NCBI GenBank assembly: GCA_003170915.1
Contig: PMYB01000047.1
Span: 1-36,691 of the forward strand
From: Bryobacterales bacterium
GTDB taxonomy: Bacteria > Acidobacteriota > Terriglobia > Bryobacterales > Bryobacteraceae
DNA length: 36,691 bases
Direction of reading: 5' to 3'
The notes under the pieces were generated by a model. It made no database searches and was not told the DNA's origin. It saw nothing but the letters and a program-made list of their open reading frames with translations. Position 1 is the first letter of the stretch, and the number at the start of each line of letters is the position of its first letter. Both the position numbers and the translations under genes were made by a program. Below, piece by piece: positions 7,436 through 15,890 of the stretch.

Positions 7436-9718
7436 TTGAGACCGCTCCGGTTGGTGCTTCTCTGGGGTCTCGCTCTGGTCCTGCCGCCGGTTCGGGCGCA
7501 GACGCCCGGCGAGGTCCGCGGCTCGGTTGTGGACGCGCACGGCGGCGAAGCGCTCGCCAACGTGGAGGTCCAACTCGTCGGCGGCGCGTACCGGGTCACC
7601 TCCGACAATACCGGCCATTTCCGCATCCCATCTGTCGCGCCGGGCGACTACGTGCTCAACGTCTCGACGGTCGGCTACCACCTGGTGACGCGCCCCTTCC
7701 ATCTGGACGCCGGCGATGTCAAGGAATTCGAAGTCATCCTCAGCCCTGAAACTTTCCGCCGCACCGAGACCGTGGTGGTGGAGGCCGGACCCTTCGAAAC
7801 CGCGCGCCAGGATAGCCCCGCCACGCTGGTCCTGGCCGGCAACGACGCCAAGAACCTGGCCAGCGTGCTCGCCGACGACCCGCTGCGCGCCGTGCAGGGC
7901 CTCCCCGGCGTCAGTTCTAACAACGATTTCGACGCGCGCTTCTCCCTTCGCGGGGCCGATTACAGCCGCATCGGCCTGTACCTCGACGGCGTCCTGCTAC
8001 ACGCTCCGTTTCACATGCTCGAGGGGCAGAACTTCGCCGGCTCCGGCACGGCCTTCAACGGCGACATGGTCGAGGAACTCGAGTTGCACGAAGGCGCTTA
8101 CCCGGTGCGCTTCGAGGACCGCAGCGCGGGCGCGCTCGAAGTCCATACCCGCGACGGCGACCGCAACGCCGTTACCTTCCGCGCCACCGCCAGCGCCTCC
8201 AACGCGGGGGTCATGGCGGAAGGGCCGCTGGGCAAGAAAAAACGCGGCTCGTGGCTGGCCGGCGCGCGCAAAAGCTATTTGCAGTACATCCTCGAGCGCA
8301 CCTTTCCCGACACCTCGCTGGTCTTCGGCATGGAGGACGCCCAAGGGCGCCTCACCTACGACCTCACCGCCAAAAACAACATTACTCTCTACGTCCTCGA
8401 AAGCTATTCCGACCTCGACCGCTCCGCCGTCCGCCAACAACTGGGCATCAATTCGCTGATGGGCGCGGGCTACCATTACACCCTCGGCAACCTGGCCTGG
8501 CGCTATACTCCCACCGGCAAATTGCTGGTGGTAAACCACGCCGCCTGGATGCGCGAGAAGTATAGCGACAGTAATCCGACCAACCTTCCGCTGGGCGCCG
8601 GCTATTACGGCGAGTGGGTCTGGAACGCCACGGCTACGTGGATGTGGAACGCGCGCAGCCCGCTCGACGCAGGCTGGTCCGTGCGGCGCCTGCGCGACGG
8701 AGGATACGAGGATCAGTACCAGTCGAATTCGCCGGCGCCGCGCCTGCTCGACCACTTCAACGGGACGGCCGTGCACACGGGCGGCTACGTGCAGCAGTCG
8801 TGGATGGCCTGGTCCGGCCGCCTGCACCTCACCGCCGGCGCGCGTTGGGACCATCACTCCATCGACGGCGTTTCGGTGGTGTCGCCGCAAGCCTCCGCGG
8901 CCTTCAACCTGACGCCGTCCACGGTCATCCATCTCGGTTGGGGGCAATATGCGCAGTACCCGGAGATTTCGCTGCTGACCTCACCGCTGGGCGCGCGCAG
9001 CCTGCTGCCGATTCGCTCCAACCAGGCCATCGCCGCCATCGAACACCGGCTCGGCCAGCGCACGCGGATCCGCGCCGAATATTACAATCGCGCCGACCGC
9101 GACCTTCCTTTCCAGCCGCTCTACGATCCCCGCCTGCTCCTCACCGGCAAAGTGTTCGTTCCGCCGTCCAACCCGCTCTATTACAATTCCCTCCGCGGAT
9201 ACTCGCGCGGCGTCGAATTCTTCTTGCAGCGCTCGAGCGCCAACCGCTTCAACGGTTGGATTTCCTATGCCTTCGGCCGCACCGGCATGCGCGACAGCCG
9301 GGAACCCGCGGGCTCGGGCGATCGCTTCCCGTCCGATTACGATCAGCGCCACACCATGAATATCTACGGCAGTTACCGCCTGCGCCCCACCGTCAACCTG
9401 AGCCTCAAGTGGAGTTACGGCAGCGGTTTCCCGATCCCCGGCTATCTGCGCATGAGCGACGTGAACTACTACCTCACCAGCAGCCGCAACCAACTGCGGC
9501 TCGACCCCTACCAGCGCGCCGACTTCCGCGTCAACAAGTCCTGGACGAAAGACAAGTGGAAGCTAACTCTCTTCGGCGAGGCGATCAACCTGGCCGACCG
9601 CACCAACTATGTGTTTGAGAGCTTCAACGGTTACACCTCGAGCACTCACCAGGTCTACATCACGCTCGACAAGATGTTCCCCATCCTGCCGAGTGCCGGG
9701 ATTGTGTTCGAGAGATAA
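7436..9718 (+). CDS. TonB-dependent outer-membrane receptor with N-terminal carboxypeptidase-regulatory domain
   Basis: 760 residues. The signal peptide MRPLRLVLLWGLALVLPPVRA ends before QTPGEV. An Ig-like regulatory domain follows at about 25-105 (GSVVDAHGGEALANVEVQL, GHFRIPSVAPGDYVLNVS). The plug domain lies at about 125-235 (VQGLPGVSSNNDFDARFSLRGA, YLDGVLLHAP), then a beta-barrel to the C-terminus. The start codon is TTG at 7436, the only one that gives a good signal peptide. It is shorter than the Oar-like receptors further right (about 1100 residues) and ends in FER rather than the aromatic residue common in barrel proteins. The fucosidase gene begins 28 bases after its stop, so the pair probably forms a small glycan-utilisation unit. 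The substrate is not readable from sequence. Confidence 0.88.
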   Translation: MRPLRLVLLWGLALVLPPVRAQTPGEVRGSVVDAHGGEALANVEVQLVGGAYRVTSDNTGHFRIPSVAPGDYVLNVSTVGYHLVTRPFHLDAGDVKEFEVILSPETFRRTETVVVEAGPFETARQDSPATLVLAGNDAKNLASVLADDPLRAVQGLPGVSSNNDFDARFSLRGADYSRIGLYLDGVLLHAPFHMLEGQNFAGSGTAFNGDMVEELELHEGAYPVRFEDRSAGALEVHTRDGDRNAVTFRATASASNAGVMAEGPLGKKKRGSWLAGARKSYLQYILERTFPDTSLVFGMEDAQGRLTYDLTAKNNITLYVLESYSDLDRSAVRQQLGINSLMGAGYHYTLGNLAWRYTPTGKLLVVNHAAWMREKYSDSNPTNLPLGAGYYGEWVWNATATWMWNARSPLDAGWSVRRLRDGGYEDQYQSNSPAPRLLDHFNGTAVHTGGYVQQSWMAWSGRLHLTAGARWDHHSIDGVSVVSPQASAAFNLTPSTVIHLGWGQYAQYPEISLLTSPLGARSLLPIRSNQAIAAIEHRLGQRTRIRAEYYNRADRDLPFQPLYDPRLLLTGKVFVPPSNPLYYNSLRGYSRGVEFFLQRSSANRFNGWISYAFGRTGMRDSREPAGSGDRFPSDYDQRHTMNIYGSYRLRPTVNLSLKWSYGSGFPIPGYLRMSDVNYYLTSSRNQLRLDPYQRADFRVNKSWTKDKWKLTLFGEAINLADRTNYVFESFNGYTSSTHQVYITLDKMFPILPSAGIVFER

Positions 9719-9746
9719 GATTCCGGCCGTGCTACCATGGCCAGCA

Positions 9747-11252
9747 ATGATGCGACGAGATCTGTTTCGCTCCATGCTTACTCCACTCGCCCTTGGCGCC
9801 GGCCGCCGCGCTTTCGGCCAGCAGAATCGCTTCGAGCCAACCTGGGAATCTCTGGACCGGCGGCCCTCGCCCGCCTGGTACGCCGCCGCCAAGTTCGGCA
9901 TCTTTATCCACTGGGGCGTGTACTCCGTGCCGGCCTATGCCGCCGTCGACGTCAAGGACGAAAACCCCTACGCCGAGTGGTATTGGAATTCCCTGACCGA
10001 GGGCATGAAAGCTACCGCCCCCACCGGCCATGGCGCGCTGACGTGGAAGTTTCACCAGCGCGTGTACGGCGCCAGGTTCCCGTATTTCGATTTCGCTCCG
10101 CTGTTCCGGGCGGAGTTGTACGACCCCGACCGGTGGGCCGACGTCTTCGTCCGCTCCGGCGCGAAGTACGTGGCCCTCACCTCGAAACATCACGAGGGCT
10201 TCACTCTGTGGCGCAGCGCGGAGGCCAATCGCGCCTGGGGACGGCCCTGGAACAGCGTGGACATCGGCCCCCGGCGCGATCTCCTGCTGGACCTGATGGA
10301 GGCGGGCCGCCGCAGAGCCCTGCGCATGGGCATCTACTATTCGCTCTATGAATGGTACAACCCCCTCTGGCTCGCCGACCGCAAGCGCTACGCCGCCGAG
10401 CACATGTTCCCGCAGTTCCAGGACGTGGTGACCCACGCCAAACCGAGCATCATCTTCTCCGACGGCGAATGGGAGCTGACCAGCGCCGAATGGCGCACGC
10501 CGGAGCTGCTGGCATGGCTGTTCAACGAATCTCCGGTGCGCGACGAGGTGGTGGTTAACGACCGCTGGGGCAAGGAAACGCGCCACCTCCACGGCGGCTA
10601 TTTCACCACCGAGTACACCTCGGGCATGACGCAGACCGCTCATCCGTGGGAGGAGAACCGCGGCATGGGGTATTCCTACGGGTACAACCGCATGGAGTCG
10701 CTCGCCGATTACCGCACCGATCGCGAGCTGCTCATGATGCTCATCGATATCGTCAGCCGCGGCGGCAATCTTCTGCTCGATATCGGGCCCACCGGCGACG
10801 GGCGCATTCCGGTGATTATGGAGGAGCGGCTGATCCGGATCGGCGACTGGCTGCGCCCCAACGGCGAAGCCATCTACAACACGCGCGCCCGCAAAGTCAC
10901 GCGCCAGTGGAGCCAGGGCAAGGTGCCGCAACTCGAGGAAAAGGACTTCATGTCGGATTACCCGATCGGCAGCCTGGTCGATTCACCCGGCCCCGGTTTC
11001 GCGCGCGTCGAGGCCTTCTTCACCGCCGGCGACAGCGCGGTATATGCGATTCTGCCGCGCCGTCCGTTGCAGGACGTCGTGCTGGGTGACATCGAAGCCC
11101 CCTCCGGCGTGCGCGTGACGCTGCTCGAAAGCGGCCAGACACTGGAAGCCGCGCGCCAAGGCAGCAAGTTGACAATCCGGATTCCGGATTCGCTTGCCGC
11201 CAGCCTTCCCGCGCGCCAGGCCTACGTGCTCAAGATCGCCGGCGCCCGCTGA
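9747..11252 (+). CDS. GH29 alpha-L-fucosidase, Tat-exported
   Basis: About 501 residues. The N-terminus MMRRDLFRSMLTPLALGAGRR has a twin-arginine signal. FGIFIHWGVYSVPAYA, YVALTSKHHEGFTLW and MGIYYSLYEW are core strands of the GH29 TIM barrel. Asp239 in SIIFSDGEWE sits where the GH29 catalytic nucleophile is expected. NLLLDIGPTGDGRIP closes the barrel, and the C-terminal ~100 residues form the usual beta-sandwich. The enzyme removes terminal alpha-L-fucose from glycans, here in the periplasm or outside the cell. ATG 9747 or 9750 is the start. It sits 28 bases after a TonB receptor gene and is followed by a GC-rich hairpin at 11255-11281. Confidence 0.92.
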   Translation: MMRRDLFRSMLTPLALGAGRRAFGQQNRFEPTWESLDRRPSPAWYAAAKFGIFIHWGVYSVPAYAAVDVKDENPYAEWYWNSLTEGMKATAPTGHGALTWKFHQRVYGARFPYFDFAPLFRAELYDPDRWADVFVRSGAKYVALTSKHHEGFTLWRSAEANRAWGRPWNSVDIGPRRDLLLDLMEAGRRRALRMGIYYSLYEWYNPLWLADRKRYAAEHMFPQFQDVVTHAKPSIIFSDGEWELTSAEWRTPELLAWLFNESPVRDEVVVNDRWGKETRHLHGGYFTTEYTSGMTQTAHPWEENRGMGYSYGYNRMESLADYRTDRELLMMLIDIVSRGGNLLLDIGPTGDGRIPVIMEERLIRIGDWLRPNGEAIYNTRARKVTRQWSQGKVPQLEEKDFMSDYPIGSLVDSPGPGFARVEAFFTAGDSAVYAILPRRPLQDVVLGDIEAPSGVRVTLLESGQTLEAARQGSKLTIRIPDSLAASLPARQAYVLKIAGAR

Positions 11253-11254
11253 GT

Positions 11255-11281
11255 AGCGCCGGCGGTCTTGCCGCCGGTGCT
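11255..11281 (+). repeat. Perfectly paired GC-rich hairpin after the fucosidase gene
   Basis: Arms AGCGCCGGCGG (11255-11265) and CCGCCGGTGCT (11271-11281) pair over 11 bp with one G-T wobble around the loop TCTTG. There is no T-run after it, so it is not a standard intrinsic terminator. The fucosidase stop codon is 3 bases before. The look (GTAGCGCCGG, short TCTTG loop, mirror arm) is like a dispersed intergenic palindromic element; only one copy is in this window. Confidence 0.6.
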
Positions 11282-11296
11282 GTAAACTGGTCTGGC

Positions 11297-11962
11297 ATGT
11301 CCCTGAGTCACACCCCCATCACCGACGAATTGGCGGACTACATTCGCCGCGTCACGCTGCGCGAGCCTGAAGTATTGAGGCGCCTGCGCGAAGAGGCGGA
11401 GGGCCAACCCAACGGTCCCATGTTGCAGATCGGGCCTGAGCAGGGACAGTTCCTGCACCTGCTGGCCCGCATTCTGGGCGCCAGGAAGACGCTTGAAGTG
11501 GGGGTCTTCCTGGGCTACAGTTCCACCTGGGTGGCGCTGGCTCTGCCGCCCGGCGGAAAGCTTGTGGCTTGCGACCGCAACGCGGAGTACGTCGCCCGCG
11601 CCCGGCGCACGTGGCGTGAGGCCGGCGTCGAGGACAAAATCGAATTGCGGCTCGCGCCGGCGCTTGAAACCCTGGACGCGCTCCTCGCCGAAGGCCACGC
11701 GGGCGCCTTCGACCTGGCCTTCATCGACGCCGACAAGGCGAACTATGCGAATTACTACGAGCGGTCCCTGGCGCTCGTGCGCACCGGCGGGCTGATCGTG
11801 GTGGACAACGTGCTCTGGCACGCCAGGCCCCTCGACCCCAACGACCACACCGTGGATACCAAGGCCATCCGCGCCTTCAACCGCAAGCTGCACACCGATC
11901 GTCGCGTGGCGCTGAGCGTCGTGACCATGGGGGACGGGCTGGCGCTGGCCTACAAGCTCTGA
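11297..11962 (+). CDS. Class I SAM-dependent O-methyltransferase (caffeoyl-CoA/catechol type)
   Basis: 221 residues of the O-methyltransferase family 3. LEVGVFLGYSSTWVALALP is the SAM-binding glycine motif, KLVACDRNAEYVARARRTW carries the acidic ribose-binding residue, FDLAFIDADKANYANYYE has the divalent-metal aspartates, and IVVDNVLWHARP the second metal/catalytic segment. The N-terminal helix DELADYIRR is also typical. Likely substrates are catechol-type or other vicinal hydroxyl compounds; the physiological one is unknown. No strong ribosome binding site precedes ATG 11297. Its stop is separated by a single base from the stop of the convergent response-regulator gene, so the two transcripts must overlap at their 3' ends. 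Confidence 0.9.
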   Translation: MSLSHTPITDELADYIRRVTLREPEVLRRLREEAEGQPNGPMLQIGPEQGQFLHLLARILGARKTLEVGVFLGYSSTWVALALPPGGKLVACDRNAEYVARARRTWREAGVEDKIELRLAPALETLDALLAEGHAGAFDLAFIDADKANYANYYERSLALVRTGGLIVVDNVLWHARPLDPNDHTVDTKAIRAFNRKLHTDRRVALSVVTMGDGLALAYKL

Positions 11963-11963
11963 C

Positions 11964-12599
11964 CTACTCGATCAACCCATTCCTTACCGCGAACCGCACC
12001 AGTTCGCCGATGCTGTGCAGGTTCAGCTTCTCCATGATGCGGCCGCGGTGCGCCTCCACGGTGTACACGCTGAGGTTCAGCACGCCGGCGATTTCCTTGT
12101 TGGTCTTGCCTTCCGCCAGCAGTTGTAAAACCTCGCGCTCGCGGCTGGTCAGCAGGTCGATGGGGTTGGTCGCCTGGCGGCGGTAATCGTCCAGCACGGC
12201 GTTGGAAACGGCGGGGCTGAGGTAGCTTTCGCCGGAAGCCACCGCGCGGATGGCCGCCACCAGGTCGGCGGCGCCGGAATCCTTCAGCAGGTAGCCGCGC
12301 GCCCCGGCGCGCAGGATCTCGCGCACATACACCGAATCCTTGTGCATGCTGAGCGCCACCACGCGCGCGCGCGGTGCCGACGTCGCCAGGCGGCGCGTAG
12401 CTTCGATGCCGTTCAGCTCCGGCATGCTGACATCCATCACCACCACGTCGGGGCGCAGTTGCTCCGCCAGTTCCACGGCTTCGCGGCCGTTGGCGGCCTC
12501 GCCCACAATTTCCATGTCGGCCTGCGCGTCGAGGATCATCTTGAAACCCTGCCGGACCACGGCGTGGTCGTCGGCCAGTAGGATACGAATGCGTTTCAT
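11964..12599 (-). CDS. NarL/FixJ-family response regulator
   Basis: 211 residues. The receiver domain (1-~120) has D10-D11, the phosphoacceptor Asp56 in VVMDVSMPELNG, the switch Ser in VVALSMHKDS and the conserved Lys in YLLKDSGA. The LuxR-type helix-turn-helix (~147-205) has LTSREREVLQLLAEGKTNKEIAGVLNLSVYTVEAHR. It starts 12 bases after the stop of the TMTC/TPR gene and is the third gene of an apparent operon with the HisKA_3 kinase at 14438-15757, its most likely partner. Targets are unknown. A GC-rich palindrome between the kinase gene and the divergent lysine-rich gene is one candidate site. Confidence 0.93.
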   Translation of the reverse strand: MKRIRILLADDHAVVRQGFKMILDAQADMEIVGEAANGREAVELAEQLRPDVVVMDVSMPELNGIEATRRLATSAPRARVVALSMHKDSVYVREILRAGARGYLLKDSGAADLVAAIRAVASGESYLSPAVSNAVLDDYRRQATNPIDLLTSREREVLQLLAEGKTNKEIAGVLNLSVYTVEAHRGRIMEKLNLHSIGELVRFAVRNGLIE

Positions 12600-12611
12600 A
12601 TTCCGCCGCGT

Positions 12612-14441
12612 TTACTTTCGGCCCGCTCGCAATCGGTTCACCATTTCTTGCAGCGCCGGATCGGGCCTGATCCGAAGCGCCGCTTCATACTGAGCGATGG
12701 CGTCCGGCAGCCGGCCGGGCAGTTGCAACAAGGCGTTTCCCAGGCTGAAGTGCGCCTTCGCGTAATCGGGATAAACCCGCAATGCCGCTTCGTACTGGGC
12801 AATGGCGTCCGGCAGCCGGCCGGGCAGTTGCAACAAGGCGTTTCCCAGGTTGTAGTGCGCCTCGGCAAGATTGGGGTTGATCCGCAGTGCTACTTGGTAC
12901 TCGGCAACCGCCTCCTGCAAAGGCCCGCCGGAATTCACCAGCGCCAGTCCCAGGTTGGCGTGCACCTCGGCAAGATCGGGATTGATCCGCAATGCCGCTT
13001 CATACTGGGCAATGGCGTCCGGCAGCCGGCCGGGTAGTTCCTTCAAGGCGTTTCCCAGGTTGTAGTGCGTCTTAGCGCTTCCCGGACAAACGTCCACGGC
13101 GCTGGTCCAGAGACTGCCCTCATCGAGCCAGTCGAAGTTCCGGGCGTAGGTCCGCACGGCACATGCGAGGCACAGGAGCCCGAGCGCGATCCATCGAGCT
13201 CCCAGCCGCTGGCGCGTGGCTTGCCGGCCAAGCGCCCAGATGGCCGCAACCGCGCACCCCGCCAGGCCGATGGAAGGCAGATAGACGAACCGCTCGGCCA
13301 TGATGCTCCCGATGAGAATCGCCAGATTCGACGTCGGGGCGAGAGCCACGAAAAAGAAAGCCAGGAAGAAGAACAGCGGCTTCCGCGTGCCGTACCAGCG
13401 CACGGCCAGCAGGGCGGCGCCCAGGCAGACGGCCAGCGCGATCAGCGCTTTCGCGTCCTCCCACTCCCCTGGATGCCAGCCAAACAGCGGCACTGCGTTA
13501 TAGGAATAATCCGCCGACAAGCGGGCCGGCCAGACAAACAGCCACAGGTACTTGCCGATTACTTTAAGGGCCGTCAGCCGCGCCGTCCAGAAACCGGCGT
13601 TCAAAAGAGGATTGTCGGCGAAGGGAGCCAGAATATGCACTTGCAATGCGACGCGCAAATAGAAAAACGCGGCCAATGGCAGCACCAGGGCGGCGTAGGT
13701 CGGTGCGCGCTCTCGCCACGCCGCGCGTGGGGACCACGTCAGGTCGTATAGCAGCATGATGCCGGGCAGCACGGCGGCATTCTCTTTGGAAAAGATCCCG
13801 ACCGTCTGGGCGGCCGCCATCGCCGCCAGCCAGAACAACTTGCGCCGCCCGAGGGCGGTGGCGCTTTTCACGTAACACAGCAGGCCGGCCAGCACGCCGA
13901 AGCCGGCCAGCAGGTCGGCGCGGCCCACAATATTGGTGACCGATTCCGTGAGTAGCGGATGCAGTCCCCAGAGCGCTGCCAGCGCCAGGGCCGGCGCCGG
14001 CGCCCCCAACACCAATATGCCCAGCAGGTACACCAGCGAAACATTCACTCCGTGCAGGGCGAGATTCACCCAGTGATAGCCGGCCGGATGCGTCCCATTG
14101 CCGAGGACGGCGTAATTCACCAGATAGGAGAAGGTAGTGAACGGGCGATACAGGCCATTAGCGGTGGTGCCGCTCCAATACTGTCCGGTCAGAATGAGAC
14201 GAAGGTTTTCGGGCGTCACCGCTTGGATGCGGGCATCTCGCGAAATCACCACCGCATTGTCGAACACCAGTCCCGACTCAAAGGAATTGGAATACGCCGC
14301 CAGAACCAGGGCCCAGAGCGCCAGCATGCGCCATGCGTGCCGCCTCCATTCCCGGCCCCCGGCCCCGGCCCGCGGAAGCGGCGGGTACCCCGCCCGGCCC
14401 CCGTCACGGCGCAAGCGCCGCGGCTTGCGAGTCTCCTTCAT
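12612..14441 (-). CDS. TMTC-like polytopic membrane protein (GT-C fold) with C-terminal TPR repeats
   Basis: 609 residues. A basic N-terminus (1-~37) is followed by about ten hydrophobic segments (~38-450) and four 35-residue TPR units (~465-600). The first luminal loop, NSFESGLVFDNAVVISRD with GLYRPFTTFSYLVNYAVLG and HWVNLALHGVNV, resembles eukaryotic TMTC protein O-mannosyltransferases and their bacterial homologues, which use lipid-linked sugars. The acidic pair often seen in GT-C enzymes is D-N here. It overlaps the histidine kinase gene by 4 bases (ATGA) and is followed 12 bases later by the response regulator, so it lies inside a two-component operon. Glycosyltransferase activity is inferred from the fold; a role in sensing or in modifying an envelope protein is only a guess. 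Confidence 0.75.
   Translation of the reverse strand: MKETRKPRRLRRDGGRAGYPPLPRAGAGGREWRRHAWRMLALWALVLAAYSNSFESGLVFDNAVVISRDARIQAVTPENLRLILTGQYWSGTTANGLYRPFTTFSYLVNYAVLGNGTHPAGYHWVNLALHGVNVSLVYLLGILVLGAPAPALALAALWGLHPLLTESVTNIVGRADLLAGFGVLAGLLCYVKSATALGRRKLFWLAAMAAAQTVGIFSKENAAVLPGIMLLYDLTWSPRAAWRERAPTYAALVLPLAAFFYLRVALQVHILAPFADNPLLNAGFWTARLTALKVIGKYLWLFVWPARLSADYSYNAVPLFGWHPGEWEDAKALIALAVCLGAALLAVRWYGTRKPLFFFLAFFFVALAPTSNLAILIGSIMAERFVYLPSIGLAGCAVAAIWALGRQATRQRLGARWIALGLLCLACAVRTYARNFDWLDEGSLWTSAVDVCPGSAKTHYNLGNALKELPGRLPDAIAQYEAALRINPDLAEVHANLGLALVNSGGPLQEAVAEYQVALRINPNLAEAHYNLGNALLQLPGRLPDAIAQYEAALRVYPDYAKAHFSLGNALLQLPGRLPDAIAQYEAALRIRPDPALQEMVNRLRAGRK
12657..13080 (-). repeat. Four tandem TPR units with near-identical DNA
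   Basis: Units of 105 bp (35 codons) lie within the membrane protein gene. The block GGCGTCCGGCAGCCGGCCGG occurs at about 12700, 12805 and 13015, spaced 105 and 210 bp apart, with one divergent unit in between. The shared protein core is GRLPDAIAQYEAALR. Units one, three and four are almost the same at DNA level, which points to recent duplication or gene conversion. The units are one residue longer than the classic 34-residue TPR. Confidence 0.85.
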
Positions 14442-15757
14442 TCGCTATGCCCAGCCGCGGGGCCCGGGATCGGGACCCGCACCTCAATTACAACACCCTC
14501 GCCGGAGCGCGAGCGGACCGTTACATCGCCCCCGGCGCTGCGGGCGCGCGCGCGCATCCCGATCATCCCCAATGGGCCCGGCCGCCCGGCTTCCGCGATG
14601 GGTGCATCGGCCAGACCGCGGCCGTCGTCCCGGATTTCGAGGCGAATCTCATCGCCGCTGGATTCCAGTTTGACTTCGACGCGCTTCGCCCCGGAGTGGC
14701 GCGCCACGTTGGTCAGAGCTTCCTGCGCGATGCGAAACAGGTGCGTCTCGGTCTCGTCGGGAAGCCGGCCGGAGCAACTGGATTCGAGAGTCGCCTCGAT
14801 GCCGGTGCGCGCGGCGAAGCCTTCCACCAGCCAGCGCAGCCCGGCCTCCAGGCCGAAATCGTCGAGGATGGTGGGGCGCAGAAGCTGCGACATCTGCCGC
14901 ACGTTGCCAATGGCCTCTTCCACCAGGTGCAGGCAGTCTGCCACACGCGCGTGGTCCGCCTGCCCGCCGGCCTCGAGCGCGGTGAGGTTGGTCTTGACGG
15001 CGGTGAGCGACTGGCCCAGCTCGTCGTGCAACTCGTGCGAGAAGCGGCGGGCGGTGGCCTCCTGGTCTTCCAGCATGTGCCAGGAGACGCGCCCCAACTC
15101 GGCGGCCTGCCATTCCATCTCGCGAGTGAGCCGCCCCACCATGCGAACCGTGACCACCGCGAAGAGAAGGGCCAGAAGCACGCTGGGAGCGGCGAACAGG
15201 AACGAGGCTGCCAGCAGCCGCGACGACCGGCGGTCGATCTGCGCCTGCGCCGCGCTCACCTTGCGGTACTCGGCCTCGATCAGGCGGGCCGCCACGGAGG
15301 CGAACGCTCCGTGATGGCGGAATAGGTCGATGGAGGCAAAAGTCTCCGGACTCTCCACGCTGAGCAGGCGGCGAGCTTCGCGCGAGAAATCCAGCGAGGA
15401 TTGCTTGAGCCGCGCCCACAGATCGCGCTCCGCGGTCCGGGCGCCCTCCGCCGAGATGCGGTCGATATCGCGATCGGCGGCGTCGAGCTGGCTCATGATG
15501 CGGTCGTAGTCCACCGAATCGGGATCGCGCGCCAGCACCGAGTAAACTTCGCTGAGATTGGTTTGCTGGCTTTGCAGCTCGTCCACCAGGCGGTTGGTGA
15601 CGGATTGTTCCCGCACCAGGCTGGCCGCGTTTTGCTGAATGGCCCGAATATTACGGACCCCCACGACGGCGGCCGCCACGAGGAGCAGAATGACCAGGCT
15701 GAAGCCTGCGATCAGCACCCGGAAGATGTTCCGATGAGTAATCTGCCGCGGAAGCAT
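14438..15757 (-). CDS. Membrane sensor histidine kinase, HisKA_3 (NarX/LiaS-like) family
   Basis: 439 residues. Membrane segments at about 14-33 and 183-205 enclose a 150-residue helical periplasmic sensor region (four-helix-bundle/CHASE3-like by appearance). A short cytoplasmic linker leads to the dimerisation motif RFSHELHDELGQSLTAVK with probable phospho-His244. The ATPase domain has the N-box EALTNVARHSGA, the G1 box IRDDGRGL and the G2 segment PLGMIGMRARARSAGG. It is the first gene of a three-gene operon, kinase, TMTC/TPR protein, response regulator, and overlaps the second gene by ATGA. It probably phosphorylates the NarL-type regulator at 11964-12599. The stimulus is unknown; the extended helical sensor region gives no ligand clue. 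Confidence 0.92.
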   Translation of the reverse strand: MLPRQITHRNIFRVLIAGFSLVILLLVAAAVVGVRNIRAIQQNAASLVREQSVTNRLVDELQSQQTNLSEVYSVLARDPDSVDYDRIMSQLDAADRDIDRISAEGARTAERDLWARLKQSSLDFSREARRLLSVESPETFASIDLFRHHGAFASVAARLIEAEYRKVSAAQAQIDRRSSRLLAASFLFAAPSVLLALLFAVVTVRMVGRLTREMEWQAAELGRVSWHMLEDQEATARRFSHELHDELGQSLTAVKTNLTALEAGGQADHARVADCLHLVEEAIGNVRQMSQLLRPTILDDFGLEAGLRWLVEGFAARTGIEATLESSCSGRLPDETETHLFRIAQEALTNVARHSGAKRVEVKLESSGDEIRLEIRDDGRGLADAPIAEAGRPGPLGMIGMRARARSAGGDVTVRSRSGEGVVIEVRVPIPGPAAGHSE

Positions 15758-15781
15758 ACTAATAAAGATTAACCGTCTTCA

Positions 15782-15797
15782 CCCCCAATTCGGGGGG
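15782..15797. promoter_or_regulatory. GC/AT palindrome between divergent genes, possible operator
   Basis: CCCCCAATTCGGGGGG is a near-perfect palindrome centred on AATT. It lies 25 bases upstream of the kinase gene start and about 95 bases upstream of the divergent lysine-rich protein gene. Its position between the two-component operon and a small exported protein makes it a plausible regulator site; no factor can be named from sequence. Confidence 0.35.
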
Positions 15798-15890
15798 CGC
15801 ACTAGCCTGCGCAGGCTATCGTGCTTCCAGCGTCCTGGGCGCACCATGGAATTGTGAGCGGGCAAAGAGGCCCGCCGGAAAGAAGGAAAT

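Noticed and set aside
9732-10931. 399-codon open frame on the minus strand
   Set aside because: It is antisense to the GH29 gene, whose motifs and Tat signal are clear.
12612-13090. Tandem 105-bp repeats as a possible CRISPR or minisatellite
   Set aside because: They are in frame, code for TPR units and have no spacers; listed as coding repeats.
13959-15314. 451-codon open frame on the plus strand
   Set aside because: It crosses the TMTC and kinase genes in antisense, mostly Ser/Arg/Pro; no motif.
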